Assembly: GCA_964478055.1 (NCBI GenBank)
Contig: CAYZHV010000069.1
Location: 1 to 15,408 of the forward strand
Source: CAYZHV01 sp964478055
Lineage (GTDB): Bacteria > Spirochaetota > Spirochaetia > DSM-27196 > Alkalispirochaetaceae
Direction: 5' to 3'
DNA length: 15,408 nt
In this document: positions 1-7,085 of the stretch, one piece after another
Layout: each line of letters starts with the position of its first letter
How positions within the stretch are numbered: position 1 is the first letter of the stretch
Notes under the pieces: model-generated
Seen by the model: the letters and a program-made list of their open reading frames with translations, nothing else
Databases searched by the model: none
What the model was told of the DNA's origin: nothing
Position numbers and translations under genes: made by a program

Positions 1-54
1 ATACCGTTCCAGTCGGTGACGAGGGTGATTCTGCGCTTTATCGCCGGCGGCTAG
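1..54 (+). CDS. 3' end of a possible unidentified protein (partial)
   Basis: Frame 1 is open from the window edge to a TAG at 52-54 and encodes 17 residues ending in VILRFIAGG. Third codon positions are mostly G or C, as in the clear genes here, which fits a real C-terminus. The fragment is too short to assign a family. It would converge with the minus-strand gene that ends at 83. A short GC-rich hairpin (arms CCCTC and GAGGG, 69-81) lies between the two, but no U-run follows it, so I do not call a terminator. The reading could be chance. Confidence 0.35.
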   Translation: MPFQSVTRVILRFIAGG

Positions 55-82
55 GGCTTCCGGCGTCTCCCTCCCGGAGGGC

Positions 83-2215
83 CTAGTTTCCGAAGGAGGG
101 GACTCGGATCCGGTCCCGTGCCTCTTCTTCTATCCGGTCTCGGGCCTCGTCAACCTGCTTCCGGGCCTCTTCGACCTGCTTTTCCACCTCCGCCCGAGCT
201 CGCTCCTCCGCCTGGCGTCGGAGCTCCGCTACTCGAGCCTCCATCGCCTGCTGTTGCTCCCGGACGATCTCTCGGTAGGTTTCCGCCTCCCGGAGCTCCT
301 CGAGGGAGCGGTCCGAGAGCGCTTCCAGGGCGGCAGTGGCCTCGCGGTACGGTGCGAGCTCGTTTTCGATTAGAGAGTCGAGCTCCGAGCGAAGGCGACG
401 CTCCACCTGTGCAACGAGCTCGGCTACGAGTTGCTCCGCCCGCTCTCGGAGCGCTCGAACGAGAGTGGTGGAGCCGGTAAAGCCGGTGAGCCGCCCCTCT
501 TCGATTCGGTACTCGATCTCCGCTGCTACTTCTTCGGTGGCTCCTAAGGCCTCCGAGAGAATCGTGGCGGTTCGGCCCGCGGAGTCCTGAGGGGTAAGAG
601 TGACTTCCCGGGCCTGCAGGTCCATGCGCCCCTGGAGAGAGCCGTCCCGGGAGAGGAGAGCAGCGGTGGAGAGGGTCGCCCTGCCGCTCAAGGTCTCGAA
701 ACCGAGGTCTCGCGCCGCCGCGGGGAGGGAGGGACGGAGCCCCTCGACGGAGAGTGTAAACTCTCCCTTTTCCTCGCTCCCCTCGCGGAGATCTATAATC
801 CCCGAGACTTCCGCCATGAGCTCCCCGGTGGACTGGGTGTAGGCAACTCCCACGGGCTGGTCGGTAAGCTCCGGATCCGAGGAGAGATGCTCCAGGCGTA
901 CCTGCAGGGCGGTGCCGGCGTGGTCGCCGGTCGCCTCGGCAACCTGGAGATAGAACCGGGGATAGGTCACCGAGGGAAAGGGGATGTCAAAGCCCCCTCG
1001 TCCCGGACCTCGATCTCCCTCGGGCACCTGGTCTCGAAGTCGCTCGAAGCGGTCGATCAGTGCCACCGCCCGCTCGTAGGTGGAGCCGAGAAAACTCTCG
1101 AGAAAGACCCGCATTGTCCCCATAGCAAAGGCGCCGGCATCGATATCGAGGGAGGGTATGCGATCTCGGAGCGCCTGGTAGTCCGCCTCGATCGCTGCCT
1201 CGATACGGTCCCGACTCGCGTTTATCCGGGCGAGGTCGCGCTGGAACTCACTCTGACTCTCCGCTACGGTGGCGTAGAGCTCCTCCACCTGAGCGGTAAC
1301 CGCGGTGACTTCCTCGTAGGTGCGCAGAGCCGTAGGAATGGAGTCGATCGACTCCGGTCGGAGCTCACTCATCTCAACAACGTCATCCCGAACCGCCGTT
1401 ACCCGATCAGCGGTGTCCTCGATTCGGGCGCTCCAGACCTCCCGGGTCGCCTCGGCCTCGCCAATGATCTCCTCTACAACCTGTCGCGAGCGCAAGCTCT
1501 CGGCATACTCTCTCACCATCGCCTCCGGGTCCACCGCCAGATCGGTAATGCCGAGGGCAGCGAGGGTGTCCTCCGTAGCCCTCTGGGCACGTTCCTCCAG
1601 GTTTTCATCCGGCTCGCCTGACTCCGGCGCCGGTGTCCCTTCCAGGGCTCCGGAGCTCTCCCGCTCCGTACCGAAGGCGATGTTCAATGCCCCCATGCGA
1701 TTGATTACGAGGTTACCTTTGAGTAGCTCCAGGGTTTCAATCGAGAGATCCGTCTCTCCGAGGTCGATGAGGTTCTCCATCGGCGCATCCCGGTCGGCGA
1801 TGGTAAGCTCGGCGATTGAAATCCGTCCCTGCAGGGGCTGGAACCGAAGCTCTTCTATGTCGCTTTTCGCCTGAAAGGTGGATTCGAGAAACCGTTCGCC
1901 CGCCTCTTCGAGGAGACGGTCCTTCAAGAGGATGTGGAAGAGAATCACCCCGCCCACGATGAGTAGAACCACCAGGAGGCGTCCGAACTTGAGGAGACCG
2001 CGGTTCTTCTTGATCTCCTTGAGTATACGGGCAAGCCGCGTGCGCTCTTCCGCGGAGAGCTCCTCCCGAAGGTGATAGCGACCATCGGAGTCCTGGGTGA
2101 ACGCCTCCCCCACGAAAGTCCGATCCCGGTCGAGGTGGATTCGGCGTAGCACTTTCTTCTTGAAGAACTTCTCCTTCACCGGTTTGCGGAATTTTCTCGG
2201 TATCTTCTCTGCCAT
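83..2215 (-). CDS. TIGR03545-like envelope protein (one TM, AsmA-like N-terminal segment, long coiled coils)
   Basis: A 710-residue protein of unknown function. Residues 1-75 are basic and probably cytoplasmic. A single membrane segment follows at about 77-97, and the rest is probably periplasmic. Residues about 115-180 (FQPLQGRISIAELTIADRDA, then LELLKGNLVI) read like the start of AsmA/DUF748-type lipid-transfer proteins. Residues about 200-350 are charged helices, about 410-580 look beta-rich, and about 590-705 form a continuous Glu/Arg-rich coiled coil. I match it from memory to TIGR03545, which is described as one half of a two-gene pair in outer-membrane bacteria; its partner type lies immediately upstream. 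Only 9 bp separate the two genes. The Shine-Dalgarno TAGGAG overlaps the partner's stop codon, so translation is probably coupled. The start is ATG with 6 nt spacing. The family call is fairly secure; the AsmA likeness and topology are inference. Confidence 0.75.
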   Translation of the reverse strand: MAEKIPRKFRKPVKEKFFKKKVLRRIHLDRDRTFVGEAFTQDSDGRYHLREELSAEERTRLARILKEIKKNRGLLKFGRLLVVLLIVGGVILFHILLKDRLLEEAGERFLESTFQAKSDIEELRFQPLQGRISIAELTIADRDAPMENLIDLGETDLSIETLELLKGNLVINRMGALNIAFGTERESSGALEGTPAPESGEPDENLEERAQRATEDTLAALGITDLAVDPEAMVREYAESLRSRQVVEEIIGEAEATREVWSARIEDTADRVTAVRDDVVEMSELRPESIDSIPTALRTYEEVTAVTAQVEELYATVAESQSEFQRDLARINASRDRIEAAIEADYQALRDRIPSLDIDAGAFAMGTMRVFLESFLGSTYERAVALIDRFERLRDQVPEGDRGPGRGGFDIPFPSVTYPRFYLQVAEATGDHAGTALQVRLEHLSSDPELTDQPVGVAYTQSTGELMAEVSGIIDLREGSEEKGEFTLSVEGLRPSLPAAARDLGFETLSGRATLSTAALLSRDGSLQGRMDLQAREVTLTPQDSAGRTATILSEALGATEEVAAEIEYRIEEGRLTGFTGSTTLVRALRERAEQLVAELVAQVERRLRSELDSLIENELAPYREATAALEALSDRSLEELREAETYREIVREQQQAMEARVAELRRQAEERARAEVEKQVEEARKQVDEARDRIEEEARDRIRVPSFGN

Positions 2216-2224
2216 TCTGGACTC

Positions 2225-2764
2225 CTACTGAACCGCGGCGTAGATGCGCTGAAATCGGCGAGTGAGGCTAATGAGCTTTGAGACAATTGGAATACGCTGA
2301 AACGCTTTGACTATCTTGCTCTCCGCCAGGCGGGGATGGATCTTCTTTCGGTAAAACCGAACCAGAACTCCCGTTGCCAGAAAGAGCGGCACCCAGAGGA
2401 TGATGCCCGCTAGGAGAGAGCCCATCACTACGGTATTGTTGAATCGCGTAAAGGGGAGCAGGGGAATGTTATAGAGAGTGGTAAAGAACTCCTGCAGTCC
2501 TCCGGTGGTGAGAACGGTCAGTCCCAAGGAGTGAAGCCAGGAGTCCGCCAGGGGTGCCAGGGGTTTGAGCACCGCCAGGACGAGAAGCTCCACCCCGAGG
2601 TTGAGCTTGAGAAAGACGGTGACGACAAAGATCAACAGCCAGAGAAGGTTTCTCCCGGGCATGAGCGCGAGAAGCACCCCCATGGCAACGCCGGCACCGA
2701 TCTCTCCCGCTCGCCGGTTGGCGTTGAGGCTTGCGATGATTCTCGCGATCCAGGTTATGATCAT
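2225..2764 (-). CDS. TIGR03546-like polytopic membrane protein (DUF2062-like)
   Basis: A 179-residue, very hydrophobic protein with membrane segments at about 23-52, 56-76 and 113-136, and a basic C-terminal tail (RFYRKKIHPR, then LTRRFQR). The motifs MGVLLALMPGRNLLW and FTRFNNTVVMGSLLAG fit the TIGR03546 family, recalled as the usual partner of TIGR03545; that gene is next downstream. The function is unknown. The proteins probably form an inner-membrane complex, which is inference from pairing. I chose ATG 2764 because an AAGGAGG sequence sits 9 nt upstream. A GTG at 2770 is in frame but only 3 nt from that sequence. The gene is first in its operon and divergent from the patatin gene. I recognise no convincing promoter in the 169 bp between them. 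Confidence 0.75.
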   Translation of the reverse strand: MIITWIARIIASLNANRRAGEIGAGVAMGVLLALMPGRNLLWLLIFVVTVFLKLNLGVELLVLAVLKPLAPLADSWLHSLGLTVLTTGGLQEFFTTLYNIPLLPFTRFNNTVVMGSLLAGIILWVPLFLATGVLVRFYRKKIHPRLAESKIVKAFQRIPIVSKLISLTRRFQRIYAAVQ

Positions 2765-2933
2765 GACCACGCCCCTCCTTACGAGGATTAAGTTTCGCGC
2801 TTTCTCGCCGCGGAATCAATCAAACTGGCTCGAGCCGCCTGCGGACTCCCGGCAACAACGAATCCCGGCGGTCTCAACAGGTGAAGTGACGCCCCCTGCC
2901 GTGGTAGCATTGCCTCAGCGAAAGGAGCGCCCA

Positions 2934-3731
2934 ATGGGAGTCGTACGAAAGCTATTCAACAGGATCGCTCATCCCGGAGAGCTCAAGGTGTCCCTCGCTC
3001 TCGGGGGCGGAGCGGCCCGGGGTATCGCCCACATCGGAGTTCTCAAGGTACTCGAGGAGCGGGGCGTGGTTGTGGAGGGGGTAACCGGAACAAGCATCGG
3101 AGCGATCATCGGAAGTCTCTACTGTAAAGGCTACAACTGGAAGGAGATCTGGGACATCGCCCGGGAGCTGAGCTGGAAGGAGCTCATTAAGCTCTCCTTC
3201 TCCGGCATGGGCCTTGCCAATACGGGAAAGCTCGCAAAGCTCCTGGAAGAGCTCTTGGAGGACCGGGATTTCTCGGACCTCCCGTTGCCGCTGAAAGTGG
3301 TGGCTGTAGACATTACCAACGCCGAAGAGGTGGTGCTCGATAACGGAAGGGTTGCCCCTGCGGTCCTTGCGAGCGCCTCCATCCCGGGGATTTTCGAGCC
3401 GGTTCAGATAGCCGGCCGGTATCTGGTGGACGGCGGGGTGAGCAACAACATTCCCTCGGAGTTGGCGAGGCCGATGACCAGCGGAAAAGTACTGGCGGTG
3501 GATCTCAACGCCCAAGCGACGGAGCGAGAGGAACCGCGCAACCTGATGGACGTAACCCTCAAGACCTTCGCCATTTTGATGTGGAACACCAGCAACGAAG
3601 GACGGGAGGCGGCGGATCTCCTGGTACAACCGGACATAGACGGTTTTCGCTACTACGACCTCTCCCGGGCGGAGGAGCTCTTCAGGCGCGGAGAAGAGGC
3701 TGCCCGCAAGGTCCTCGATCCCTATACCTGA
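2934..3731 (+). CDS. Patatin-like phospholipase / serine lipid acyl hydrolase
   Basis: A 265-residue bacterial patatin-like protein (RssA/YchK type), predicted to hydrolyse acyl esters of phospholipids or related lipids. The oxyanion-hole glycine loop LGGGAARG lies at about 23-30. The nucleophile elbow GTSIG has the catalytic Ser54. The dyad aspartate is D166 in VDGG. ASASIPGIFEPV (about 147-158) is a further family hallmark. There is no signal peptide or obvious membrane segment, so the enzyme is probably cytoplasmic or loosely membrane-bound. The open frame extends upstream to 2565, but that part runs antisense through the neighbouring gene. ATG 2934 is right because AAAGGAG sits 6 nt before it and homology begins there. 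It is divergent from the TIGR03546/TIGR03545 pair and convergent with pflA. The substrate cannot be read from the sequence. Confidence 0.9.
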   Translation: MGVVRKLFNRIAHPGELKVSLALGGGAARGIAHIGVLKVLEERGVVVEGVTGTSIGAIIGSLYCKGYNWKEIWDIARELSWKELIKLSFSGMGLANTGKLAKLLEELLEDRDFSDLPLPLKVVAVDITNAEEVVLDNGRVAPAVLASASIPGIFEPVQIAGRYLVDGGVSNNIPSELARPMTSGKVLAVDLNAQATEREEPRNLMDVTLKTFAILMWNTSNEGREAADLLVQPDIDGFRYYDLSRAEELFRRGEEAARKVLDPYT

Positions 3732-3745
3732 GCGGGAACGCTGCG

Positions 3746-3769
3746 GCCGGTAAGCTCTAGCTCACCGGC
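3746..3769. terminator. Hairpin between converging patatin and pflA genes
   Basis: Arms GCCGGTAAGCT and AGCTCACCGGC pair at 10 of 11 positions around a very small loop, between the patatin stop (3731) and the last codons of pflA (stop at 3757-3759). A smaller hairpin with a GGAA tetraloop (AGCG/CGCT) lies just before it at 3731-3742. Position and symmetry suit a bidirectional transcription end. Neither side has a U-run, so it is not a classical intrinsic terminator. Confidence 0.4.
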
Positions 3770-4611
3770 ACCCCCTGGACCCGAAAGATCTCTTTGAGCT
3801 CCTCTATACGTTCCGGGCCCGGGGGCTCGACGCCTCGCAAGGGGTACGCCTCCCCGAGGGCCTCCCACTTGTGGGCGCCGAACTCGTGGTAAGGCAGGAG
3901 CTCTACCCGTTCCACGTTGGAGAGGCCCGCCAGGAAGGCCGCCGTCTCCCGGGCGGAATCGTCGCTGTCGGTATAGCCCGGGACGATGACGTGCCGGATC
4001 CAGACCGGCTTGTCGATCTCCGCGAGATAGCGGGCGAAAGCGAGGACCCGTTCATTTCCGTGGCCGGTGAGCTCCCGGTGCGTGGCAGTGTCGATCTGTT
4101 TGACATCCAGGAGAACGAGGTCGGTCTGGGATACCAACTCCTCCACTGCCGGGCTCACCGCCGTGACCCCGGAGGTGTCCAGAGCGGTGTGAATCCCTTC
4201 AGCCCGGGCGGCACGAAAGAGCTCGCTCACGAACCGTGGTTGCAGGATCGGATCACCCCCGGAGGCGGTAATCCCGCCGCCGGAGCTCTTCATGTACGAT
4301 TTGTACCGGTCGATCTCGCCCATGAGCTCTTCCACGGTTACGACCCGCCCGACCCTCTGCTCCCAGGTGTCCCGATTCTGGCAGAAGAGACACTGCAAGT
4401 GGCACCCCTGGAAGAATATGACGTACCGTATCCCTGGCCCGTCGAGGGTCCCGAAGCTCTCCACTGAGTGAATGTGCCCGGTGAGCGCCTGTGCGGCTTC
4501 CCGCTCGGGGGAGAAGGTGACCGGACGGCCGTTGGCGGCGCTTCCGTTATGGCTCCGCTCGGGCCGGCGGGCAGGCCGCCGGCTCAGGGGAAGAGTCCTA
4601 TACGCGCTCAT
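3757..4611 (-). CDS. pflA: Pyruvate formate-lyase activating enzyme (radical SAM glycyl-radical activase)
   Basis: A 284-residue radical SAM enzyme that uses a 4Fe-4S cluster and S-adenosylmethionine to place the glycyl radical on PflB. The cluster motif CHLQCLFC (CX3CX2C) is at C70, C74 and C77. ESFGTLDGPGIR at about 51-62 is typical of PFL activases. The SAM-binding loop reads GGITASGGDPILQ, with Asp where E. coli PflA has Glu. The domain continues to a normal C-terminus. The protein is about 40 residues longer than E. coli PflA at the N-terminus because of an Arg/Ala/Pro-rich stretch. I see no alternative start nearer the conserved domain, so ATG 4611 is kept. The start overlaps the end of pflB by 14 nt with only a weak AGGA upstream, so translation probably depends on pflB. 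Confidence 0.92.
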   Translation of the reverse strand: MSAYRTLPLSRRPARRPERSHNGSAANGRPVTFSPEREAAQALTGHIHSVESFGTLDGPGIRYVIFFQGCHLQCLFCQNRDTWEQRVGRVVTVEELMGEIDRYKSYMKSSGGGITASGGDPILQPRFVSELFRAARAEGIHTALDTSGVTAVSPAVEELVSQTDLVLLDVKQIDTATHRELTGHGNERVLAFARYLAEIDKPVWIRHVIVPGYTDSDDSARETAAFLAGLSNVERVELLPYHEFGAHKWEALGEAYPLRGVEPPGPERIEELKEIFRVQGVPVS

Positions 4612-6865
4612 GGAAGGTCCTGTGAATCACGTCGAGCTGCTGCTCCCGGGTGAGCTTGACGAAGTTCACCGCGTATCCGGAAACCCGAATGGTGAGCTGC
4701 GGGTAGTTTTCCGGGTGCTCCATGGCGTCCAGGAGGGTCTCCCGGTCGAGGACGTTTACGTTGATGTGGTGTCCGCCCTGGCCGAAGTAGCCGTCCAGGA
4801 GCGCGGTGAGGTTCTGCTTCCTGCTGTTCCCTTTGGGGCCGAGGGTGTGGGGCTCGATGGAGAAAGTGTAGGAAATGCCATCCTGGGCGTACCGGTAGGG
4901 TAGCTTGGCCACCGAGGCGAGGGAAGCGAGGGCGCCCTTAGTGTCCCGGCCGTGCATCGGGTTCGCTCCCGGGGCAAAGGGCTCGCCCTTTTTCCGCCCG
5001 TCCGGGGTGGCACCGGTCTTCTTTCCGTAGACTACGTTGGAGGTGATAGTGAGGACCGACTGTGTCGGTACGGAGTTGCGATAGGTGCGCTGGCTCGAGA
5101 GCTTCTCCATAAACCGCTTGACCAGCTCCCGGGCGATTGAGTCCACGCGGTCGTCGTCATTGCCGAAGGCCGGATACTCACCGTCGATCTCGAAGTCTAC
5201 CGCCAAGCCCCGCTCATCTCGGATCGGCTTTACCTGTGCGTGACGAATCGCTGAGAGGGAGTCCGCGCAGACCGAGAGGCCCGCTATGCCGCACGCCATG
5301 GTGCGCAGAACGTCGCGGTCGTGGAGAGCCATTTGAACGCGCTCGTAGGAGTAACGGTCGTGCATGTAGTGAATGACGTTAAGCGTCTCCACGTAGAGCC
5401 GGGCGACCCAGTCGAGGACCGTGTCGAAGCGGTCGGACACTTCCTGGTAGTCGAGAACCTCGCTCTCGATCGGGGCGAGGGGCGGGGCGACCTGGTCGCC
5501 GGAGACCTCATCCCGGCCGCCGTTAATGGCGTAGAGTAACGCCTTGGCGAGGTTGCACCGGGCGCCAAAGAACTGCATCTGCTTGCCGATCTCCATTCCG
5601 GAGACGCAGCAGGCGATACCGTAGTCGTCCCCGTAGTAGCTACGCATGAGGTCGTCGTTCTCGTACTGAATGGAGCTCGTGTCCGCTGAGACCTGGGCGC
5701 AGAACTCCTTGAAGCCGCGCGGGAGCCTGTCGGACCAGAGCACCGTGAGGTTTGGCTCCGGAGCGGGGCCGAGATTGTAGAGAGTCTGCAAGATGCGGAA
5801 AGAGCTCTTGGTCACCATGGTGCGCCCGTCTATTCCCATGCCACCGATCACCTCGGTAACCCAGGTCGGGTCGCCGGAGAAGAGCTCGTTGTACTCAGGG
5901 GTTCTCAGGAACCGGACGAGGCGCAGCTTCATGACGAAGTGGTCCATCAGCTCCTGAGCCTGCTCCTCGGTGAGGGCCCCCTCGGCGAAGTCCCGCTGAA
6001 GGTAGATGTCGAGAAACGTCGACACCCGGCCGAGGCTCATGGCCGCGCCGTTCTGTTCCTTTACCGCCGCGAGGTAGGCAAAGTAGGTCCACTGCACCGC
6101 CTCCGCGCCGTTCTGCGCGGGGCGCCGAAGATCGAAGCCGTGGGCGTCGCCGAGCTCGATGAGCTCATTGAGGGCGGCGATCTGCTCTGAGAGCTCCTCC
6201 CTGAGGCGCATGGTTTCCTCGGTGATGGGGCTCTCCGTGAGTCGCTGTTCCCGTCGCTTTGCCTCGATAAGCCGCTCAACTCCGTAGAGGGCGACCCGGC
6301 GGTAGTCACCGATAATCCGGCCCCGGCCGTAGGCGTCGGGCAGGCCGGTAATAATGCCGGACTTGCGTGCGGCTTTCATTTCCGGCGTGTACGCGTCGAA
6401 GACACCGTCGTTGTGGGTCTTTCGGTACTTGGTGAAGATCTCCTTTGTCGCCTCCGGCAGCTCGAAGCCGTAGGCCTCGCAGGACTTCTCAACCATCCGG
6501 ATACCGCCGAAGGGCATAATCGCGCGCTTGAGAGGAGCATCGGTCTGGAGACCGACCACCCGCTCCCGATCCGGGTCGATATAGCCGGGGGCGTGGGCGG
6601 TAATGGAGGAGACGTTCTCAGTGTCTACATCGAGGGTCCCGCCCCGGTCACGCTCCTCTTTCAGGAGTCCGGAAAGTCGCTCCCAGAGCTTGCGGGTATC
6701 CTCAGTAGAGCCAGTGAGAAAGCTCCCGTCCCCCTCATAGGGCGTGTAATTGGCTTGAATAAAGGCGCGAACGTCTATCTCTTCGGTCCAGCTGCCGACG
6801 GAAAAGCCGCGCCAGGCGGTGGCGGTCTGCTCGTAGGTACTCTGACTATCGTGTATCGTGGACAT
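4598..6865 (-). CDS. pflB: Formate C-acetyltransferase (pyruvate formate-lyase)
   Basis: A 755-residue glycyl-radical enzyme that converts pyruvate and CoA to acetyl-CoA and formate in the anaerobic cytoplasm. E. coli PflB has 760 residues. The paired catalytic cysteines are C419-C420 in GIACCVSGMEIGKQMQFFGA. The C-terminal glycyl-radical motif RVSGYAVNF carries the radical on G730. An open frame continues upstream to 6943, but ATG 6865 has AAAGGA 7 nt before it and begins at the expected homology start (MSTIHDSQ). It is followed by pflA with a 14-nt overlap, the standard enzyme-plus-activase operon. The roughly 220 bp upstream hold a Crp/Fnr-type palindrome and an AT-rich tract, consistent with redox control. 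Confidence 0.96.
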   Translation of the reverse strand: MSTIHDSQSTYEQTATAWRGFSVGSWTEEIDVRAFIQANYTPYEGDGSFLTGSTEDTRKLWERLSGLLKEERDRGGTLDVDTENVSSITAHAPGYIDPDRERVVGLQTDAPLKRAIMPFGGIRMVEKSCEAYGFELPEATKEIFTKYRKTHNDGVFDAYTPEMKAARKSGIITGLPDAYGRGRIIGDYRRVALYGVERLIEAKRREQRLTESPITEETMRLREELSEQIAALNELIELGDAHGFDLRRPAQNGAEAVQWTYFAYLAAVKEQNGAAMSLGRVSTFLDIYLQRDFAEGALTEEQAQELMDHFVMKLRLVRFLRTPEYNELFSGDPTWVTEVIGGMGIDGRTMVTKSSFRILQTLYNLGPAPEPNLTVLWSDRLPRGFKEFCAQVSADTSSIQYENDDLMRSYYGDDYGIACCVSGMEIGKQMQFFGARCNLAKALLYAINGGRDEVSGDQVAPPLAPIESEVLDYQEVSDRFDTVLDWVARLYVETLNVIHYMHDRYSYERVQMALHDRDVLRTMACGIAGLSVCADSLSAIRHAQVKPIRDERGLAVDFEIDGEYPAFGNDDDRVDSIARELVKRFMEKLSSQRTYRNSVPTQSVLTITSNVVYGKKTGATPDGRKKGEPFAPGANPMHGRDTKGALASLASVAKLPYRYAQDGISYTFSIEPHTLGPKGNSRKQNLTALLDGYFGQGGHHINVNVLDRETLLDAMEHPENYPQLTIRVSGYAVNFVKLTREQQLDVIHRTFHERV

Positions 6866-7012
6866 ATATCGTTCCTTTCTGATTGGATCGTTCGGTAGAA
6901 TCCCGGACCGGCGGTGGTGGGAACCGGTGCGGCCCGGAATCATGTCTACGGTGAGAAGTTTATATAAATACTCATCTAATGGGAAGGCTTTTCGAGAAAA
7001 AAATAACGATTA

Positions 7013-7028
7013 CTTGACTTAAGTCAAG
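7013..7028 (-). promoter_or_regulatory. Crp/Fnr-type operator upstream of pflBA
   Basis: A perfect 16-nt palindrome, CTTGACTTAAGTCAAG, contains TTGAC-N4-GTCAA. This is the spacing and near-consensus of Fnr-family sites (TTGAT-N4-ATCAA). Its centre is about 155 nt before the pflB ATG. Downstream on the minus strand lie an AT-rich tract and -10-like sequences (TATATA near 6962-6968, TTAGAT near 6974-6979). With the TATATA box the site would be centred near -65, compatible with class I activation. The regulator is not encoded in the window. The site call comes from pattern alone. Confidence 0.55.
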
Positions 7029-7043
7029 GCGCGTTCCGGCGGC

Positions 7044-7072
7044 CCGGCGCCCTCGGGGGCGAGCTGCGCCGG
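7044..7072. terminator. GC-rich stem-loop after copA
   Basis: The perfect 7-bp arms CCGGCGC and GCGCCGG enclose an inner CTCG/CGAG stem with a GGGG loop. It starts 14 nt beyond the copA stop and lies between copA and the pfl regulatory region. No U-run follows on either strand, so it may slow or stop transcription only with a factor, or may insulate pfl from copA read-through. Confidence 0.35.
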
Positions 7073-7085
7073 CGCCGAAAACAGA

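Noticed and set aside
887..1621. A 244-codon plus-strand open frame
   Set aside because: It runs antisense inside the TIGR03545-like gene and its translation has no recognisable domain. It is a shadow of a GC-rich gene on the other strand.
2565..2933. N-terminal extension of the patatin frame
   Set aside because: It overlaps the TIGR03546-like gene on the opposite strand and lacks family similarity. AAAGGAG sits directly before ATG 2934, where homology starts.
2771..2933. Promoters in the gap between the TIGR03546-like and patatin genes
   Set aside because: TAGCAT at 2905-2910 and TTGATT on the minus strand look like single hexamers, but neither has a partner at acceptable spacing.
6866..6943. 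N-terminal extension of pflB from ATG 6943
   Set aside because: The extra 26 residues do not resemble PflB. ATG 6865 has a good ribosome site and gives the normal family length.
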